Of a DNA stretch of 64,000 bases, positions 25,475-39,917 are shown piece after piece (position 1 is the stretch's first letter; the number at the start of each line of letters is the position of its first letter). A program made the translations under genes and the position numbers. Origin of the DNA: Onchocerca lupi (taxonomy: Eukaryota; Nematoda; Chromadorea; Rhabditida; Onchocercidae). The notes under the pieces are model-generated. The model searched no databases. It was not told the origin of the DNA and was given only the letters and a program-made list of their open reading frames with translations. The stretch spans positions 62,001-126,000 of the forward strand of contig JAOVVO010000021.1 in NCBI GenBank assembly GCA_028564675.1. Direction: 5' to 3'.

Positions 25475-28400
25475 ATCTGCAATTTAAATTCCAGAAATTT
25501 TCAGAATTCAATAAAAATATTGATATTTCAGCGTGATGCACTGATGAAATACAAGTATTCCGGATCAATCATTCTTTTTTTTAAAACATATGAGAATTGA
25601 TGAGATTTTTCTTTCGAATGATTGAAAGTTTTTCTTTTTATAAGTTAGAAAATACATTTTTAATAGTCAACATGATTAAGTAAAGCTAGTCGTACTCAGA
25701 CAAAAAATATAAATACACACATATAACACTTTTAGAGATAGGAAACATCAGAATGCAAGTAGAGAAAGAGAAACTGCAAGTTAGATGGAAATGGATGGAT
25801 CTGAAAAGACAGCTTATTCATTAAAAGTTAGATGATAACTAAACGTTCAATATGACTGATCCCGCGTTCAATATTATCGCCATCAATATCATTATCATTA
25901 CCACTATCACCATCATTATCTATTGTTCAATATCATTTCCATCTCCTAAATCTTTAGTTTTCTTTGATGGACAATAACTGATCATGAAAATATTGGAAAT
26001 GAATCATATTTCGCAAATATAACTCTTCTGAAGGTTAGAACAACAACGAATTAACGATAACGTCGGCTATAAAGATGCTGAGGTCGTTAGTGATGAATTC
26101 AAGATGCATAGTATATTGTCATTAATTAGACTATTTCAAAAGAATATTGAAGATAACCACAATGACAATCTCAATGAAACATCGGAATCCCATCAGGAAT
26201 GGAAAATCTCAATGACATGTTCTGCTCCAAACATAAATAACGAAAACTCTATGTGAAATGATCGAAACTACAGTCTAATCTTATCAACAACTGTCTCAAC
26301 TGTCATCATCATCACTAAATCCACGCCTATCCAGCAAGCATTTCATTAACACGTCCGATGAGCTAAACACTTTACCGCACCATGATCAACTGAATAGTAT
26401 TTGTTGAATCCCTGGAACTGATTCTGTCTTTCTTAGGAAAGCAATTCTAACAATTATGGATTGCTGGAAGTAAGCCTATAAAGGTGATCCAAAATACTCA
26501 TCGTTCTCTGTGATAAGAACGATCATGTCATACTGCATATCTTTTAGTTCAAATCAAACTGATATCTAATTTCCAACTGGAAATGATCAATAAATTCATC
26601 GTGACATCACGTAAAATGGCATCTATCAAAAATACCGCAATGCCAATTTAACTCGAATGTCATTCATTTATGACAGCCAAAGAGGACGAAACTGAACTGG
26701 ATGATGAAAGTGAATTTCTTGATAGGTGGAGGGAACGAACCTTGGAATACGATCCAAACCTAATGCATATCTATCAGTTGTTTTTAATGGCTTCTTTGGG
26801 ATACCGAATTTTGATTTTTTAGAATGGACATCTCGCATATAGACAGTTTCATCTTTCATTTCTTCAATCTTCGATATTTTATCCTGTCTTGCTGCCATTT
26901 ATCTCTATCACTTCTTACTTTATCTTCTTCCTCTAAACATCACCTCACATCGTAATGCTTCAAAGCACACCCAATTATCTCATTTTCATTCATTTTAAAT
27001 TTGCAATTGAAACACTCAAACACATACTATGTGCCCGCCTATAATGAAAAAATGAAAACGACTGTTCGTCCCACTCTGTTCACTGTCGTTAGAGAACCAA
27101 AGAAAAGGATTTTTGATTTAAAATCCATCAAATATTTCACTGGAAAGTAACTCACATTGTTAAATTAACTTCAAGACGAGGAATTTTCCTTTGTGATCAT
27201 TCACATCACACTAATTCATTTATACATAAATATACAAACGCCGGAAATGAGGTGTACTGAAGAAGCAAAATTGTAATAGAAATATCAATGAAACCTTAAA
27301 GCTAAACAATCAGAACTAAGCAGAATGACTAGTTAACAATGTTACTATTTCAATGCGATTAGTATAATAATATCATCACACTTTTTTTTAAACAGAGTTT
27401 GAAACAATTCTTCGAATCCAAAAATTTGAATATTTTCACGAATCTGAATGAATTTACATGTTTAAATTTCTTAAATTTAAGGTCACTAAGCTTTTTTCCA
27501 TGTTTATTAATATTAAACAAACAAGAACTCAAAACACCTTTTTCTTGAATAAAAAAGCATATGCATCCTCAATTCTTCAACACAAATCAAAAATATATTA
27601 GAACGCCGAAGATAATGCAAGTTTCACGAAGAATAAATTTCTAATAAATATTGAAAATATGTATTTCCAAGAAAAAAATCCGGACATAAATCCCTCATAT
27701 TCTGTACATTGTTTGAATTAACAATTTGAAACTTTCATGAATATATAAGGAATTTCAGTCGATGAATACATCAAACGGAAAGATGTAAAGTTTAGTTTCC
27801 CTAGTTATTCTTATGGGGAAAGTGCACAAATGCATCAATTATCATTTCACATGATCATTAGAAAATATACAACATTAAGGATGTAAAAACGAAATTTCAA
27901 TTTGGTACGCTGATGAAATGAAATTTATTCATTTGGAATTTGAAACTTGAATCCTTTTAGCAATAAGTTAAAATTATATGAATACATGCATATATGACGT
28001 CAGAATGAATTGCTGCAATGCAAGCAAATTCGAATATAAAAACAGTTGTCAATGCGCACTTCCAAAATCTATATGATGAAACTTTCATCACATATAAAGT
28101 AATTTTGATTTAAAAAAAAAAAAAAAAAAAAAGAAAAAGAAAAATCATACAAAGACTAGAATCAATAAACGCATACTTAAATCTACTGGAGATGTTGACT
28201 TATTATAAATTATCATTTCAAATAATATGCAATACGTAAAAAAATAAATGGAATATTCATAGCATTTTAGTGGACGGAATTATAAAAAAAAACTTTTTTA
28301 ACGATATTGTTTTTTAAGAACCACAAGCAATGGAAATTTAATTGGAAGTTTAATACATGTTTGAGAATTCTCAAGCAACTGGTCAATTCTCTTCAAACTG

Positions 28401-28508
28401 TGAATTTTAAAAACGAGGAGCGAATATTCGAACAAAATCGGATATAATTGTAATATCTCCACACATTGAGAACACGTAAATGAAGATCTGTTATATAATA
28501 ATTGGTTC
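25475..28508. other. Gene-poor stretch between TAF5 and NAA60
   Basis: Mostly AT-rich sequence without a recognised exon. A degenerate ATC/ATT trinucleotide tract lies at about 25877-25922, and an A tract at about 28111-28130. The only coding-like piece is the orphan minus-strand frame at 26668-26898, listed separately. Confidence 0.45.
26668..26898 (-). CDS. Orphan 76-codon reading frame, function unknown
   Basis: ATG at 26898 opens a lysine/glutamate-rich frame beginning MAARQDKISKIEEMK and containing KKSKFGIPKKPLKTTDRYAL. Its codon use looks more like the neighbouring exons than like the AT-rich spacer. It matches no family I know. A GTTCGT donor-like site after LDRIP suggests it could be the first exon of a longer gene, but no continuation was found. 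It lies 1.2 kb upstream of TAF5 on the same strand. Confidence 0.25.
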   Translation of the reverse strand: MAARQDKISKIEEMKDETVYMRDVHSKKSKFGIPKKPLKTTDRYALGLDRIPRFVPSTYQEIHFHHPVQFRPLWLS

Positions 28509-30064
28509 TTACAGGCCCAAGATGTGTTTCATTTTGAGGATAATCCTCAGTGGGAAGCAAAGAACAGCAGAAAAGAGTGAACAGAGTTCATATACGGACC
28601 ATGGTGCACATGCGCCATTGGTATAGAGCACAAATGTTAAGCCATCACCGAATGTATCATTAATGCGATAGTAGTTCCTGTAATGAAGTCCCAGCTATTA
28701 TTTATTTTCGATATTATAAGCAAAATAACCAAATTTTTATCGGCAAATGAACAACTCTGAAAATGATCGGCGCTTAGCCAGTGAAGGATAAATGAAATGT
28801 TCGACGGATGACATCATTAGCCTTTCTCACAAGGTTGATGGTGACAGAATTTTACATCGGTCATAGCATGTGCAAACGCTGTACTGAGTAATCAGAAAAT
28901 CCTGCATCACAGTCGGCAATAATGCAGATTATTTTACAAGATAATGATTGAAAGACGCAAAGTAGCTTAGTCGGCCGATTTCAGTATCAGTAATATTATT
29001 TTCAAAAGTACTGACTTACGAATAAAATGGACTAATATGTTGCTAAGTCACTATTTCCTTCTCTAAATCAATTAAAATATGCTTAAAATATAAATTATAC
29101 TAAATATTATAAAACGCAATTAATTGAGTAACCGGACATTGTGAAGCATTGATAGTCTTAAAAAACAGAAGTATTTTGTAGTGCATATCTCCATGTTTAT
29201 ACAATAGTAAGCGATTACACAATGTTTTTTAAATAATATCTCCAACAATTAACAAATGAAAAGAAAAAAACTTGCCAACTAATACTCCTTAATTACTAAT
29301 AAACTGGGATAATCAATTTGGATCTTACTAATAAACTGGGATGATCGAGAGAAAAAAGAAACTTACGAGAGTGTAGTATGATGGCAAAAACCACGTTTTT
29401 TGTAGAAATTTATAGCACCATGATTTGTAGCTAGTACATGCAAATAAACAGCTTTTGGATATGGAGGACGTTGAACTACCATGAACATAAGATGATCAAG
29501 CAGACGTGAAGCGAAACCACGTCGACGATAAGGTGGACGTACAGCAACACTTAATATATATACCAGAGGTGAATTGTTACCCGATAAAAGATTGCGATCC
29601 TAAAAATAAAATTTAAAAATACCAATCTAATAAAAATCTTATATCTTCCTTTTTCTCATATTCCCTTGCGACATTGGCTTCAAGTTTCTCAGAATATTTC
29701 GTATTGTATCCCCATGAATTTGATTTTTACGCTTTATCAAATCTGTAAGAAAAAACAGAAAAAGACAAACCTCAGCATTGCATTGAGATAAAATCTTGAG
29801 CTCAGCGACGAGAATAGCAGCAAGCGCACCTTCACAAGTGATTCCGAAACTAATCAATTTACCATTCAGTACTTCCTCAAACCAACAGTCAGGATATTGT
29901 ATGGGAAAAGATTCGAGACAAATTGTCTTGACAATATCCATATCGTGCATGCATAACGATCGTATACTACACTTTTCATCCTGACTCGTATCACTGCTTG
30001 CAGATCCATCAACGAGACACTTCAGATCTTCCTTGTCATCCAGTGTTTCTTGCCAATTCTTCAT
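28509..30064 (-). CDS. NAA60: NAA60-type N-alpha-acetyltransferase (NatF)
   Basis: NAA60 acetylates N-termini of transmembrane proteins facing the cytosol and is anchored to the Golgi by its C-terminus. Three exons, 29771-30064, 29367-29599 and 28509-28677, join in phase to 231 aa; human NAA60 has 242. Matching segments are SIRSLCMHDMDIVKTICLES, FPIQYPDCWFEEV and LVYILSVAVRPPYRRRGFAS. The last contains the acetyl-CoA loop R-x-x-G-x-A at residues 123-128. YLHVLATNHGAINFYKKRGF and DGLTFVLYTNG also match. The C-terminus (LCFPLRIILKMKHILGL) is hydrophobic with basic residues, in keeping with membrane binding. The first about 30 residues are not conserved. Divergent from mL38 across 693 bp. Confidence 0.93.
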
Positions 30065-30757
30065 CGCCTTTGACGTCCATTAAATTGTCATACATCGCTT
30101 AGTCTATCCATAACAGTGTACTCCAACATTATATACATGAAAGTATGACGACTAGCAACCTGAAACATCTTATTGTAGATATTCTTCGGCTACTACCGGA
30201 AATCCATCCACTGTAAGTGAAGCGTAAAACAAGCCGAACATTACCGAATATTGTATGTCAATCTGAATCCTCTAATGTCGAGGCGATCGGAAGAGCACTT
30301 GAACATTCAACGAACAGAAAGCCATGGAAACATGCAAATATCTGAAAGTAAGCATGCACATCTCACTGCAGAAAAACTTTCGAAACGCGTCAGACTTTGA
30401 GGTAAAGTTTATCAAACGCTCCGTATTATATAACATCGCACTACAATCAACTTCAAACCCAAAACCTGAATTTCCAGACTTCTTTCTAAACTTGAAGCAA
30501 TCACGTGCGAATTATTTCAACCCCGCGACACTTCCGAAACCAATGCCTTAAGGCGCGTGAATTTAATACGGCCATTGGTTAAATATGAGCAGCGTTTACT
30601 GAAGAATTAATTTTCAAATGTTTATTAATCGTTGGGAGAGGCTGTTAGGCGAGACGCTAGATTCACTTATCCTGAAAAAGAAAGCCATCTCGAATAAAAT
30701 GATCCTTCCAGTTTAACTGCGTCAATTTCACCAAAATTTTTGGCGTATATCGGACCA
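30065..30757. promoter_or_regulatory. Shared intergenic region of divergent NAA60 and mL38
   Basis: Expected to hold both promoters. An acceptor-like CCTTCCAG ends at 30711, 46 nt before the mL38 ATG, with no donor exon seen. A 75-codon plus frame at 30324-30551 is not recognised; its 8th codon is followed by a GTAAGC donor-like site. Confidence 0.4.
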
Positions 30758-33727
30758 ATGAAACGAGCTCCACGTTCGATTTATGCCGACATATTCGTGA
30801 AAGACGCTCATCGTATCAGAGGTACACCACGTGTTGCTCGACCTTGGAGACCCAAAGTTATCGCTTGGGCTGGTCCAGCTGCCTTCTATCGTAACAGGTT
30901 TGAGTTTTAAAGCGAATTATTTTATGGAAAATCTGGGTTGTCAATTAGATAATTGGTAGAAATGTATTTTTTGGAATAGAATTAGCGTTTTTTTTATCAC
31001 GAAGTTTCTATCATAAATCGGACTGGGATCTTTCATAACAGTGATCTTTCATGATTCGGATCTTTCCTAACAATGTAAAGATCTTCCTTCATGAAAAAGT
31101 ATCCGATGATCCGTTTTTCTCTACTAAACTTCATCTGAATGTTTCAGTAGTATATTGAACTCTATCGAAAATTAAGAGACTAAATTGATTATTTAACACT
31201 TAAATCTATGGCTGCGATTATCTGTCTATGATATAATTGTTTCATAATTCTCCGAATTTTCTTTATAGATTTTATGAGCCGAATGCTTGGTATAAAGCAC
31301 GAATAACAAAACCAGTACTTTATCCGAAAATGCATGTCATTGATCCAGATAATCATTTATTGTGTTTGAAGGAACGCTTGGCAGGTTATTTCTTTTTTAT
31401 CATTCTCCCAACACTTGGAATTCAATTGAGGAGTTTCTCTCAGAAAATTGAATTTTTTTGAGTGAACTTAGAATCACTTGAATCAAGATTTTAATAATTC
31501 TTAATTATTACAGTACCGGAGATACAAAGATACGATATTGGTTTTAAGAAAAAAATTTTGCTTCCGATACCATCGCTACCATCAGAGTCGAAAAATGCTT
31601 TGAATTTGTCTAAGAAAATGCAGTGTAAGTTTGACTTCTGGACTTCCTTATTAGAAAATATTTGATTTTTCACATTTTTCTCTCTCCTTGGACAATTTTA
31701 ACGAGATATATTTTCATAATTTCTTTTCGGTTAATTTGAATATCATTTTATGATGAATATAAAGTTTTAGTTAACGTACTTCTATACGGTGTGCTATGCT
31801 GTATGACACTTTTTTTTTTGCATTGAGGATGATAATTATATTTTTCATCATTATTCAAGTTACTACCTGCAAATAATAATTAAGCAAGATTCATTCATGA
31901 GCAATAATTACTTCCTATTATTGCAGTAACAATAGATTTGAAGAAGGTGGAACATTGGCAGTTGAGAATTTTTCATCATTATCGCATATTTGATGATCTT
32001 TTTCACGCAAATGTCTTTTTCCACAATACACAAAATATGCAACTTAAGTGGGACAACATTGGTCTCTATCAAGGAAATCTGATTGATGCCGCTAATACAA
32101 GTATGTATCATTGTTTCGAGATAGAAAGAAAATTCGTAGATTTCTTTTTAGATAAGTTAATCGATATAAATTTTTGACAGTCCAAAGATATATAAAACAC
32201 GTTTTCATAGTTAATTAAGGTCCAATAAGTTCTTATAGTTAATTTATTTCTGTCTTGAAGTTTGTGTTTCATTGTCACTATTTAGGCGATAAGCCAGATA
32301 TGTCGATTGAATCAATAGGTGACGGATTTAATTCATTCATATTGTTGAATCTTGACGGAAATCCATATAACTGTGATGGTGAAGTTGTCCATTGGTTGGT
32401 AGCGAATATTCCCGATGGCAAATCTGTAATTAATGGAGTGGAAATAATTCCATATATGCAAGTGGTACCGTTCAAAGGAACTGGTTATCATAGAATTGCT
32501 TGTTTGTGTTTGCGGCATAAGGAAGCTATTAATTTATCGCCAAGAAAACCAAAAAGGTGTTAAATCTTAATTTTTCCAAAAACAGTGTATTTTATTACTA
32601 ATAAAGGAAGGCAAGCTTCCTGCTGTAATTATAACTATAGTAAAATGTTATAAGAAATCTAATGCAATCCAGCAAGTTGCAGCAAGTAAAATAAAATAAG
32701 CTTGTAGCAATAGGATGAGATAGAATATATTAAAATAATGGTAAGATAACATAATTTTAGTTTAATAATATTGTCCTTTTTGAATATTATTGCGATAATT
32801 AATTTTCTCTTTTGATCTTCAGTGTGGCATTGATGGATCGAATCTTCAGTGTTGGCCAGCTATACAAAGAATTTGAAAAACAGTGGACTCCTTCTGCTTT
32901 GTCATTTGCTCAAGCTTCGTGGGATGTTTCTGTTAATGAAGCGCTTCATAGAATCGGTTTGTTAAATTATGACAATCTTTTTTTGGAATATATGCGAGTA
33001 TTTTTATAATTTGGAGTTTCAGTTATTGATATTTCAAAATTCTTTATCAAATATTGTTTGAAAATAATAAGATGAATTGCTTCTAGCCTGCTTTCCAATT
33101 TTTCACCTCTCCCTCTGAATATTGCTCAGTTAATGGATGAAGTAAGCTCCAAAATTTTTCGAATTTTATATGTGCCCTTAGCGATGAATACAGCATTCAG
33201 CGGTACTACGTTATAAAAAAGAAATTAAAAAGAAATAATTCTACACATAGAATCAACCCTATCCAAATCATGCTAATATTTTATAGGTAAGATGAACGTA
33301 ATTCTGTTAGTATATTTTAGGAATGAAGGCTCCAATTTATGAATATCAGTATAATCCGCCAGTGAAAATGGATCAGAAGGAATTCCCACTAAAACCACAG
33401 CCGTTTAATTTGTATGTTCTTTATAGATTCACTTCCGCTTCTCTAACTTGGGAATTTCCATTTGATAATATGTGTGAATACTTTTTTTTTTTTTTGGCTT
33501 ACAGATATTTGGATCAGTTCCGAAATCCAAAGAAGATACATGAGGATTTATTGAAGAGGCGTTTGCGAATGCGAAAAATAGACAAAAGTCCAGAACAACC
33601 TAAATATCCTGACATCGACTATGTTGAAAATAAGAAGAACATGCCGTTTTGGCAGCATGATAATTTGCTGAAGGAGAATTCCGGATCCGGTCGATACAAA
33701 GCTTTATGGAGCAATCCAATCAACTGA
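30758..33727 (+). CDS. MRPL38: Mitochondrial ribosomal protein mL38 (PEBP-like)
   Basis: Large-subunit mitoribosomal protein with a phosphatidylethanolamine-binding-protein fold, located at the central protuberance. Eight exons in phase give 419 aa: 30758-30897, 31269-31384, 31514-31624, 31927-32100, 32286-32556, 32823-32956, 33321-33411 and 33505-33727. Human MRPL38 has 380. The PEBP core is recognised by HHYRIFDDLFHANVFF, FILLNLDGNPYNCDGEVVHW, LVANIPDGK and FKGTGYHRIACLCLRH. These are followed by TPSALSFAQASWDVSVNEAL, PIYEYQYNPP and YLDQFRNPKKI. The N-terminus is rich in Arg/Lys and lacks acids at the very start, compatible with mitochondrial import. The start is the first ATG after a stop in this frame. 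An AATAAA lies about 120 nt past the stop. Confidence 0.94.
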
Positions 33728-35243
33728 TTCGGGACATCGTACATTCATGACATTTACTTTGTTTTTCATTTTGAGTTTCCAGATGTCGGAGTAATTATGA
33801 ATACAGGGAAATAACAAGTGTAGTTAAACAGCAGTCGAAAAAGAAAATAAATGATAGTTGATGCAATTTACAGCCTTTATTTTCATTTAGTATCCATATC
33901 AGTTAAGAGAATAAGCTATTAATAGGATGATTAATATATATCCCATGTGATGCGTTTACTTATATGTCGTATATAAGCGATTAAAAGCAAGGCAACTTCT
34001 GCATATCCTTTATATAAGAATCGAAAATAAAAAATATACAAGATGTTTTATTGTGATTATTATTATATATTTTTAGTTTGTACAATTTACTAAAATCAGC
34101 AACAGTTATTGGGCTTCTTATCTTTAAAACTATATTTTGTACGATTAGTTTTGCAGATGTTTATTTATAGATATTGTTACCTCTGATAAATTATTCACTG
34201 ATAATTGGTGATTTTTAATATGATCACTGATAATAGTTATTACTCATGAAAATAAGAAAATAAGAGATTCAAAAGTTGGTTATCTCATGGCGAATATTAC
34301 TAGAAATATTTCGAAATTATTGATAGCAGTTCGCGCAACGTTTTTCGTCGTATATTTCAAAAATGATTATCTTATGAATGTACGTAATTGTTTCGAAAAT
34401 TGCAAAAAATTAATCCAAATTGAGATTAGTTAATTTTAAAATATAATTTCCATAATAGAGAAACATAATTTGTATGATGAGGCAAATCCAGATTCTATTT
34501 ACAAGAGAATATTTTTAAACTTGTCTTCTGAGTTAATTGAAAATTATATTCCTTGGTTCAGACATAAAATGATGAAACGATAAGTAATGAATTTATTGTG
34601 TTGGATGAGTTGTACTCAAGCAAAATGATCTGAGCAGAAATTCAGTAGCGAGAAGGTCTGTTACAACAAATGTTTAAATGGTAGTGATATTTGTCGTAAA
34701 GATGACGCCGCGAGTATGACACAGTGAAACAGTATATGACGGTGCAAAATTTGGTGGCCACTATTTAAAGCTTGATGATCTCTTTTGGAAGTTTTGAATT
34801 ATATGAGCCAATTTTTTCTAAATAAAATTAAAAGAGATCCATCAGGATGTTGATGTTAAAGTAGTGAAGGAAAATTTGAGAAATAAGAGAATGGATAGAA
34901 AAAGACGCAGTTGGTAAAAAAGAAAAAACGAAATCGATGTGAGAAAGGCAAAGCAAATTATGAGCCTATCGTAGAGCGAATATTGGCTTAGTAGAAAAGA
35001 CGGCCAAGGAAGACTTGTCCAGTACCAATTCAGTGATATCAAATTTCCACAGAGTTATTCAACATGGTGCATACATATCATTCTTCTAGCAATTTGCGTC
35101 TTCAAAAACTTCGAATCTATTGGCATGGGGCTAGGGCTACGCTATTGCATAACGAATGAAACATGATATGTATGACATTTGAAATATATACATGCAGATA
35201 GATGTGTACATACACATACACATGTACATCCACATTCATACAT

Positions 35244-35259
35244 ACACACACACACACAC
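35244..35259. repeat. CA dinucleotide microsatellite
   Basis: Eight CA units lie within a broader stretch (35190-35265) of CATA/CACA steps. A TG-rich counterpart lies at 35497-35522, about 240 bp downstream. Confidence 0.75.
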
Positions 35260-35325
35260 GCATACATAAATTGTGGGCAGGAGAACAGAAGAAGTTTGCA
35301 ATTGCAGTTGAATTGAATGTGTGTG

Positions 35326-35350
35326 CGATGCGATGCGATGCGATGTGATG
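35326..35350. repeat. CGATG pentanucleotide tandem repeat
   Basis: Four perfect CGATG units (35326-35345) plus one TGATG variant, directly after a short GTGTGTG. Confidence 0.8.
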
Positions 35351-38300
35351 GCAGTGCTGCTTGTTTTGCGTTTTGTCGCACAAATAAAACAGCCACTCAA
35401 ACTTTCCACTTTTTCAACTTCCTTATAGCGATTCATTCAGTCTGTGTCGCATTTCTTCGCATTTCATCCATAATTTGTCTGTTCCGACATTCTTGGATTT
35501 GTGTGTGTCTGTCTGTGTTTGTTCGTGAATGCTCATCTGTGATAATGAGTAAGTTCGTCTGTTTGTCTCGATGAGCTTTGAAGAGAAGGAGAACTTCAAA
35601 AGAAATGATAACAGCTATACACTCTCATTTAGCTTCTGGACAAGCAAAACTGTTATTTCCAGGGAGAAAAGAAGGCAGGATTGATTGGAAGAAGAAGTTT
35701 TTGCAGCGATCCATCCATCCATCTATCATCGTATCCAACTGGACAAGAAGCTCAATATTGTCGATGATTTCAGTATGACCCTTAACGTTTACATTGCTTC
35801 GATCACAGCCAATACCGAGGTATGCTTCTTTTTTCCTTATCACAATTGATAGGTTGTTTTTTGCTTATCACTACTGACAAATCTTCCTCAAATACGCCTG
35901 ATAACCTGAGGTTTATCAACTATACTTTTAACTTTGTTTGATAATACTATTAAATAGTCTCATCTATGGTTACTTTGAATTGCACATCATTGTCGAAGAT
36001 TTTGTTTAATGCAATACTTGGCAAGATATATTTTTTGTTAACTTGTTCTTGCCAGTTTTAAAATATTACTATCAGATATAAATAAGGCTGAAAGTTAGTA
36101 CTGAACAAAAGCAAAATTTGGAACAAAAATAATCATAATTTCAAAATTAAATTGTTGTTATAATTAATTTGACATAACAAAATTACGAATGTTTTCCCTA
36201 CAATTTAATGCTACTCATGCAGACAGAATATTTATGTTTTTTCAAATTTTCAGCAAACAAGATTTCAACCAATGGTTCAATTCTTGTATTTTCAATCAAC
36301 TCAACTCTAGTTAATCATACTTAATAGTTAATCATAGCTAAAATTTTGATAAGATTAGTAGTTCTAAATCTTCAGAGATTAACTTAACACAATGGAATTT
36401 TCTATTTACTCAAAATGACCTATTTCAAAGCAATCTGTTGAACGGCTGGGCATCTTTTGTCATAGATAACTAATACCGTATTTCCTACTGATATATTTTT
36501 TACTGAGAATTTTTTTAAAAAAAAGGAAAAGATAAGAACAATTTGGAGAAGACACAATATTGAGAATCTTGTCAATAAAAAAAAAATCATTTCTTCTATG
36601 AATAAAGCAAATCACTAAAGAGAATGTCTTAAGAGCTTAAATTTACAATTGAGAAAGTTAAAACTGAATCTTAAGTCAGTGAATGAATTCTTGAGATATT
36701 AATATTCCAATTTAAATATTGTCATTTAAATATTTAATTATTAAAATATCTTTCTTCATCTATCTCTTCATTTCTGCAGAATTTAAATCAACCATTTGTT
36801 TATTCGAATTTGTTAGGGTATTTTTTTTAGACAATCTTTTCATTTCACGTTTCATGTGCGAATTCCCGATGAATTTTTCAAGCTTGGACAGAAAATTGTA
36901 ATGTTGCATATGAAATCATATAATATGACCTGTTTAAGTCTCATATCAACTTTCTTAATTATTGAAATTTTTATGTGAAAAATTTAAGTAGCATTGCCTG
37001 AATATTTATGTTTCTGGTAGAGAGTGTCAAAGTTTCCATTTTTCTATCGCCATGTCCTCTTCATCTGCCTTCTCCTCTGCACAATATCATCACATTTTAT
37101 CGATTTGTAATTTTTCATTTTTTACAAACTCATTTAATGTTGCCAAATGAAAAGTGACACTGATCGAATAAACAAGCAAGCATTTCCTTCAGGGAATTGC
37201 ATTTCTCTCTTAATCTCTCATAATTTCGATTCTTTTTTTCGCCTTCCCTCTGCTTTCATTTCAACTGATCATTGCTAAGCTTTTGCATTTTATTTCCTAA
37301 ATACTATAAATTCTATCCAAACATTATTATTATTAAAACTTTTTTCTAATGAAAATTTTTTGATCAAAATAGGATCAGGAAGTTAATCTATATTTTCTTT
37401 TCAATCAAAAAATTATGTACAAGAATATTTGATTCATTGAAAATTAGCAAAGATTTCATCATATGAACCATCGTAATCGATGGATTCATCCTAATATTGA
37501 AGATCAACCTTCAGATATTCTTTTTGTCATATATACCTTTAAAGAAGTTAAAATGTGAAAGAGAATTTTGATTCCATGCTATTTATTAAAACCTTAATTC
37601 TATCTGTAACTCTATTTCAATTAGCAAAAAAAAAAAAAAAAAAAAATCATTATTTTAAATAGTGAAATGAAATTTAAAGGACCATTTTGAGCATTTCATA
37701 TAAAAGAACCATTCAATATTTCTGGTAGCGAAAGCTTCTACAATTAGTTTTGAAAATAAAAAATTGAAATATTTCAAGTTTTCATCTGCTTTTTTCTGAT
37801 ATTACAGTGTATTCTGATTCAAATATTCTTCATGAAAAATTGAATTTGCTGGTCGGCAAAATATATAGAACACAGAATCACATATGCTAAAAATTGGAAT
37901 CATGATAGTTGTTTTTTGGAACAGATAAAATTATCAAATAAGGAAAAAATTATGCAAAATGAAAATTGTTGGTGCGAGATGATTGATGCGAATAAGAATG
38001 GGTCCTGCAGATTTTGACTTGAATTGGAACTTTGCTTCTTCTAACTTGAATCGTTCTAAATGTTTCAATCAAATTAGATTGCGCATTGTTGAAGTAGATT
38101 TACTAAAAGAGGTTGATGTTTTAATTAGAGGAAGATGTTCTAATTTTTTGATCTATTTCACAGTGAAATTACTGTGTTATGCTTTAACGATGCATATTTT
38201 ATGGTAAAATATAAAATGAAAGAATGAAATTTTTGGGAAATTTTTTGAATTTGGGAATGAAAGAATTTAAAATGAACTTGATTATAGTTAAAAACTGGTG

Positions 38301-39917
38301 GAAAGTTTGTGACTTGAGTAGTAATTTTTAATTATTTACTAATTAGAAGTTCAGTTTTGATCTGGAAAAAAATTCCTTCAAAAACTCAAAATCTTAGGAT
38401 TCAAACAAGTTATAGATAATATGGCTATCTGAAAATGATGATAAATCTTACTGAGTATGATTAATTTATATGAGTTTCCATATGTTAGTGGGAATACTAA
38501 CGATACGAATGCCATTAGTTCACTTGAGTGATCGATCTTTCGAATTAAATTTAGCATGAGATTTTATTATCATTAAATTTGATTCGCTGCCCTAATATAT
38601 GAGAAGGAAAATATAAATTTATTGATACTATATTGTATAATGTATTTTCATTTAAACTTTGTCCATCTTTTGTAGTTCCACAAATCTGTTCAAAATGCAT
38701 CTTATTATTAATAAAATTGAAAAGAGAATATTGCGCATATCTTTAGTACTCCCATTAAAAGACTGTTTTTTATATTATTATTTCAAATTCGAAATAATTT
38801 TTTTTTTTTTCATTTATTTACTTTAGATGATTCATGACAAAATCTTTACAATTAAAATTTCTACTTCGTCTTTTCTATCTGCACTTTTGTTTATTGAGGT
38901 GTTTAGCAATTCGTCTAAACTTTGTAGGATTTACTCTTTCATTCTATCTTTCGTATAGCAAGAAGAACAAAGTTCCTTTCAATCTTTGAATGGAAAACGT
39001 GCTCATAAATTGACAAATTTTTGAAATATTTCTGGAAAATGTTAATTGAAAGAACGATAACGACATGAAATCATTGAAATCGCTCTCTCAGTACAAAGAA
39101 AGATATCACATAACCATACCACAGGTCATATCATTGCTGTCCTAAATTTAATTCTTTCATCCTTCTAAAATAAAGTCACTATCAATATGAACATTATGTG
39201 TCATAAGTTCGTGTTCCTAAATATTATCATAATTACAAATGTGAAGGAATTTCGTCCATTCTGAATTTTCGCGAAAAGTAGCGATAGAATGATGAGAAAT
39301 ATAAAAGTTTCTAGACATAAATAGATGCCTCCGATCTAAGAGTATGTTCCCATCAAAGAAACTTTATGAAACATTGGATTACATTACAGGAGATTGTGAC
39401 CATGCTAATGTGGGTTGAAGCGGTGAAACAGTAGATGATGAAGATTGCAGTACTAAATTTTAATGATTTTGCAAAATACACGAATACACCCAAATAAAAG
39501 AAGAAATTAAAGAGGATAAAATTCCCATTTGTGCGAAAAATTACTACAATATTAATTGATAGCTTAATTAAGCGATTCTCAATCAAATTCTGAAGTGGAG
39601 ATAGATAAAAGAAATGAATTCATATGAAAGAATTATTTCCATTCTTTAAAAGTTTTGTAAACACAAAATGGATGAGATGAATCATATTAAAAAATAGACT
39701 AATTTGTTTCGTATTACAAGCTGCTTAGATTCAAACGTTTGATGGGTCCTTCCACTTTTTTGAATCCAATAATTCATTAGTAAGAATAGTTTTATTGGAT
39801 TTAACCAGTGGATTTGTTTTTATAAATGATGAAAATAATTATTAAATTCATTGCTAGCAATGTTAAATCATAAGTTGCAATGAGATTTAAAGTGATGACT
39901 AACTTCTTCAGATCAAT

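Larger units (their letters stand above)
33728..39917. other. 6-kb gene-poor region
   Basis: No exon recognised on either strand. It contains microsatellites at 35160-35350 and TG-rich sequence near 35497-35522, a CATC run near 35710, and an A tract at about 37625-37646. Minus-strand frames at 35117-35436 are produced by the CA repeats. The 3' end probably carries the promoter of the SH3BGR-like gene. Confidence 0.45.

Noticed and set aside
35117..35436. Three overlapping minus-strand frames of 66-88 codons
   Set aside because: They are generated by the CA/CATA microsatellite, which is open in several frames.
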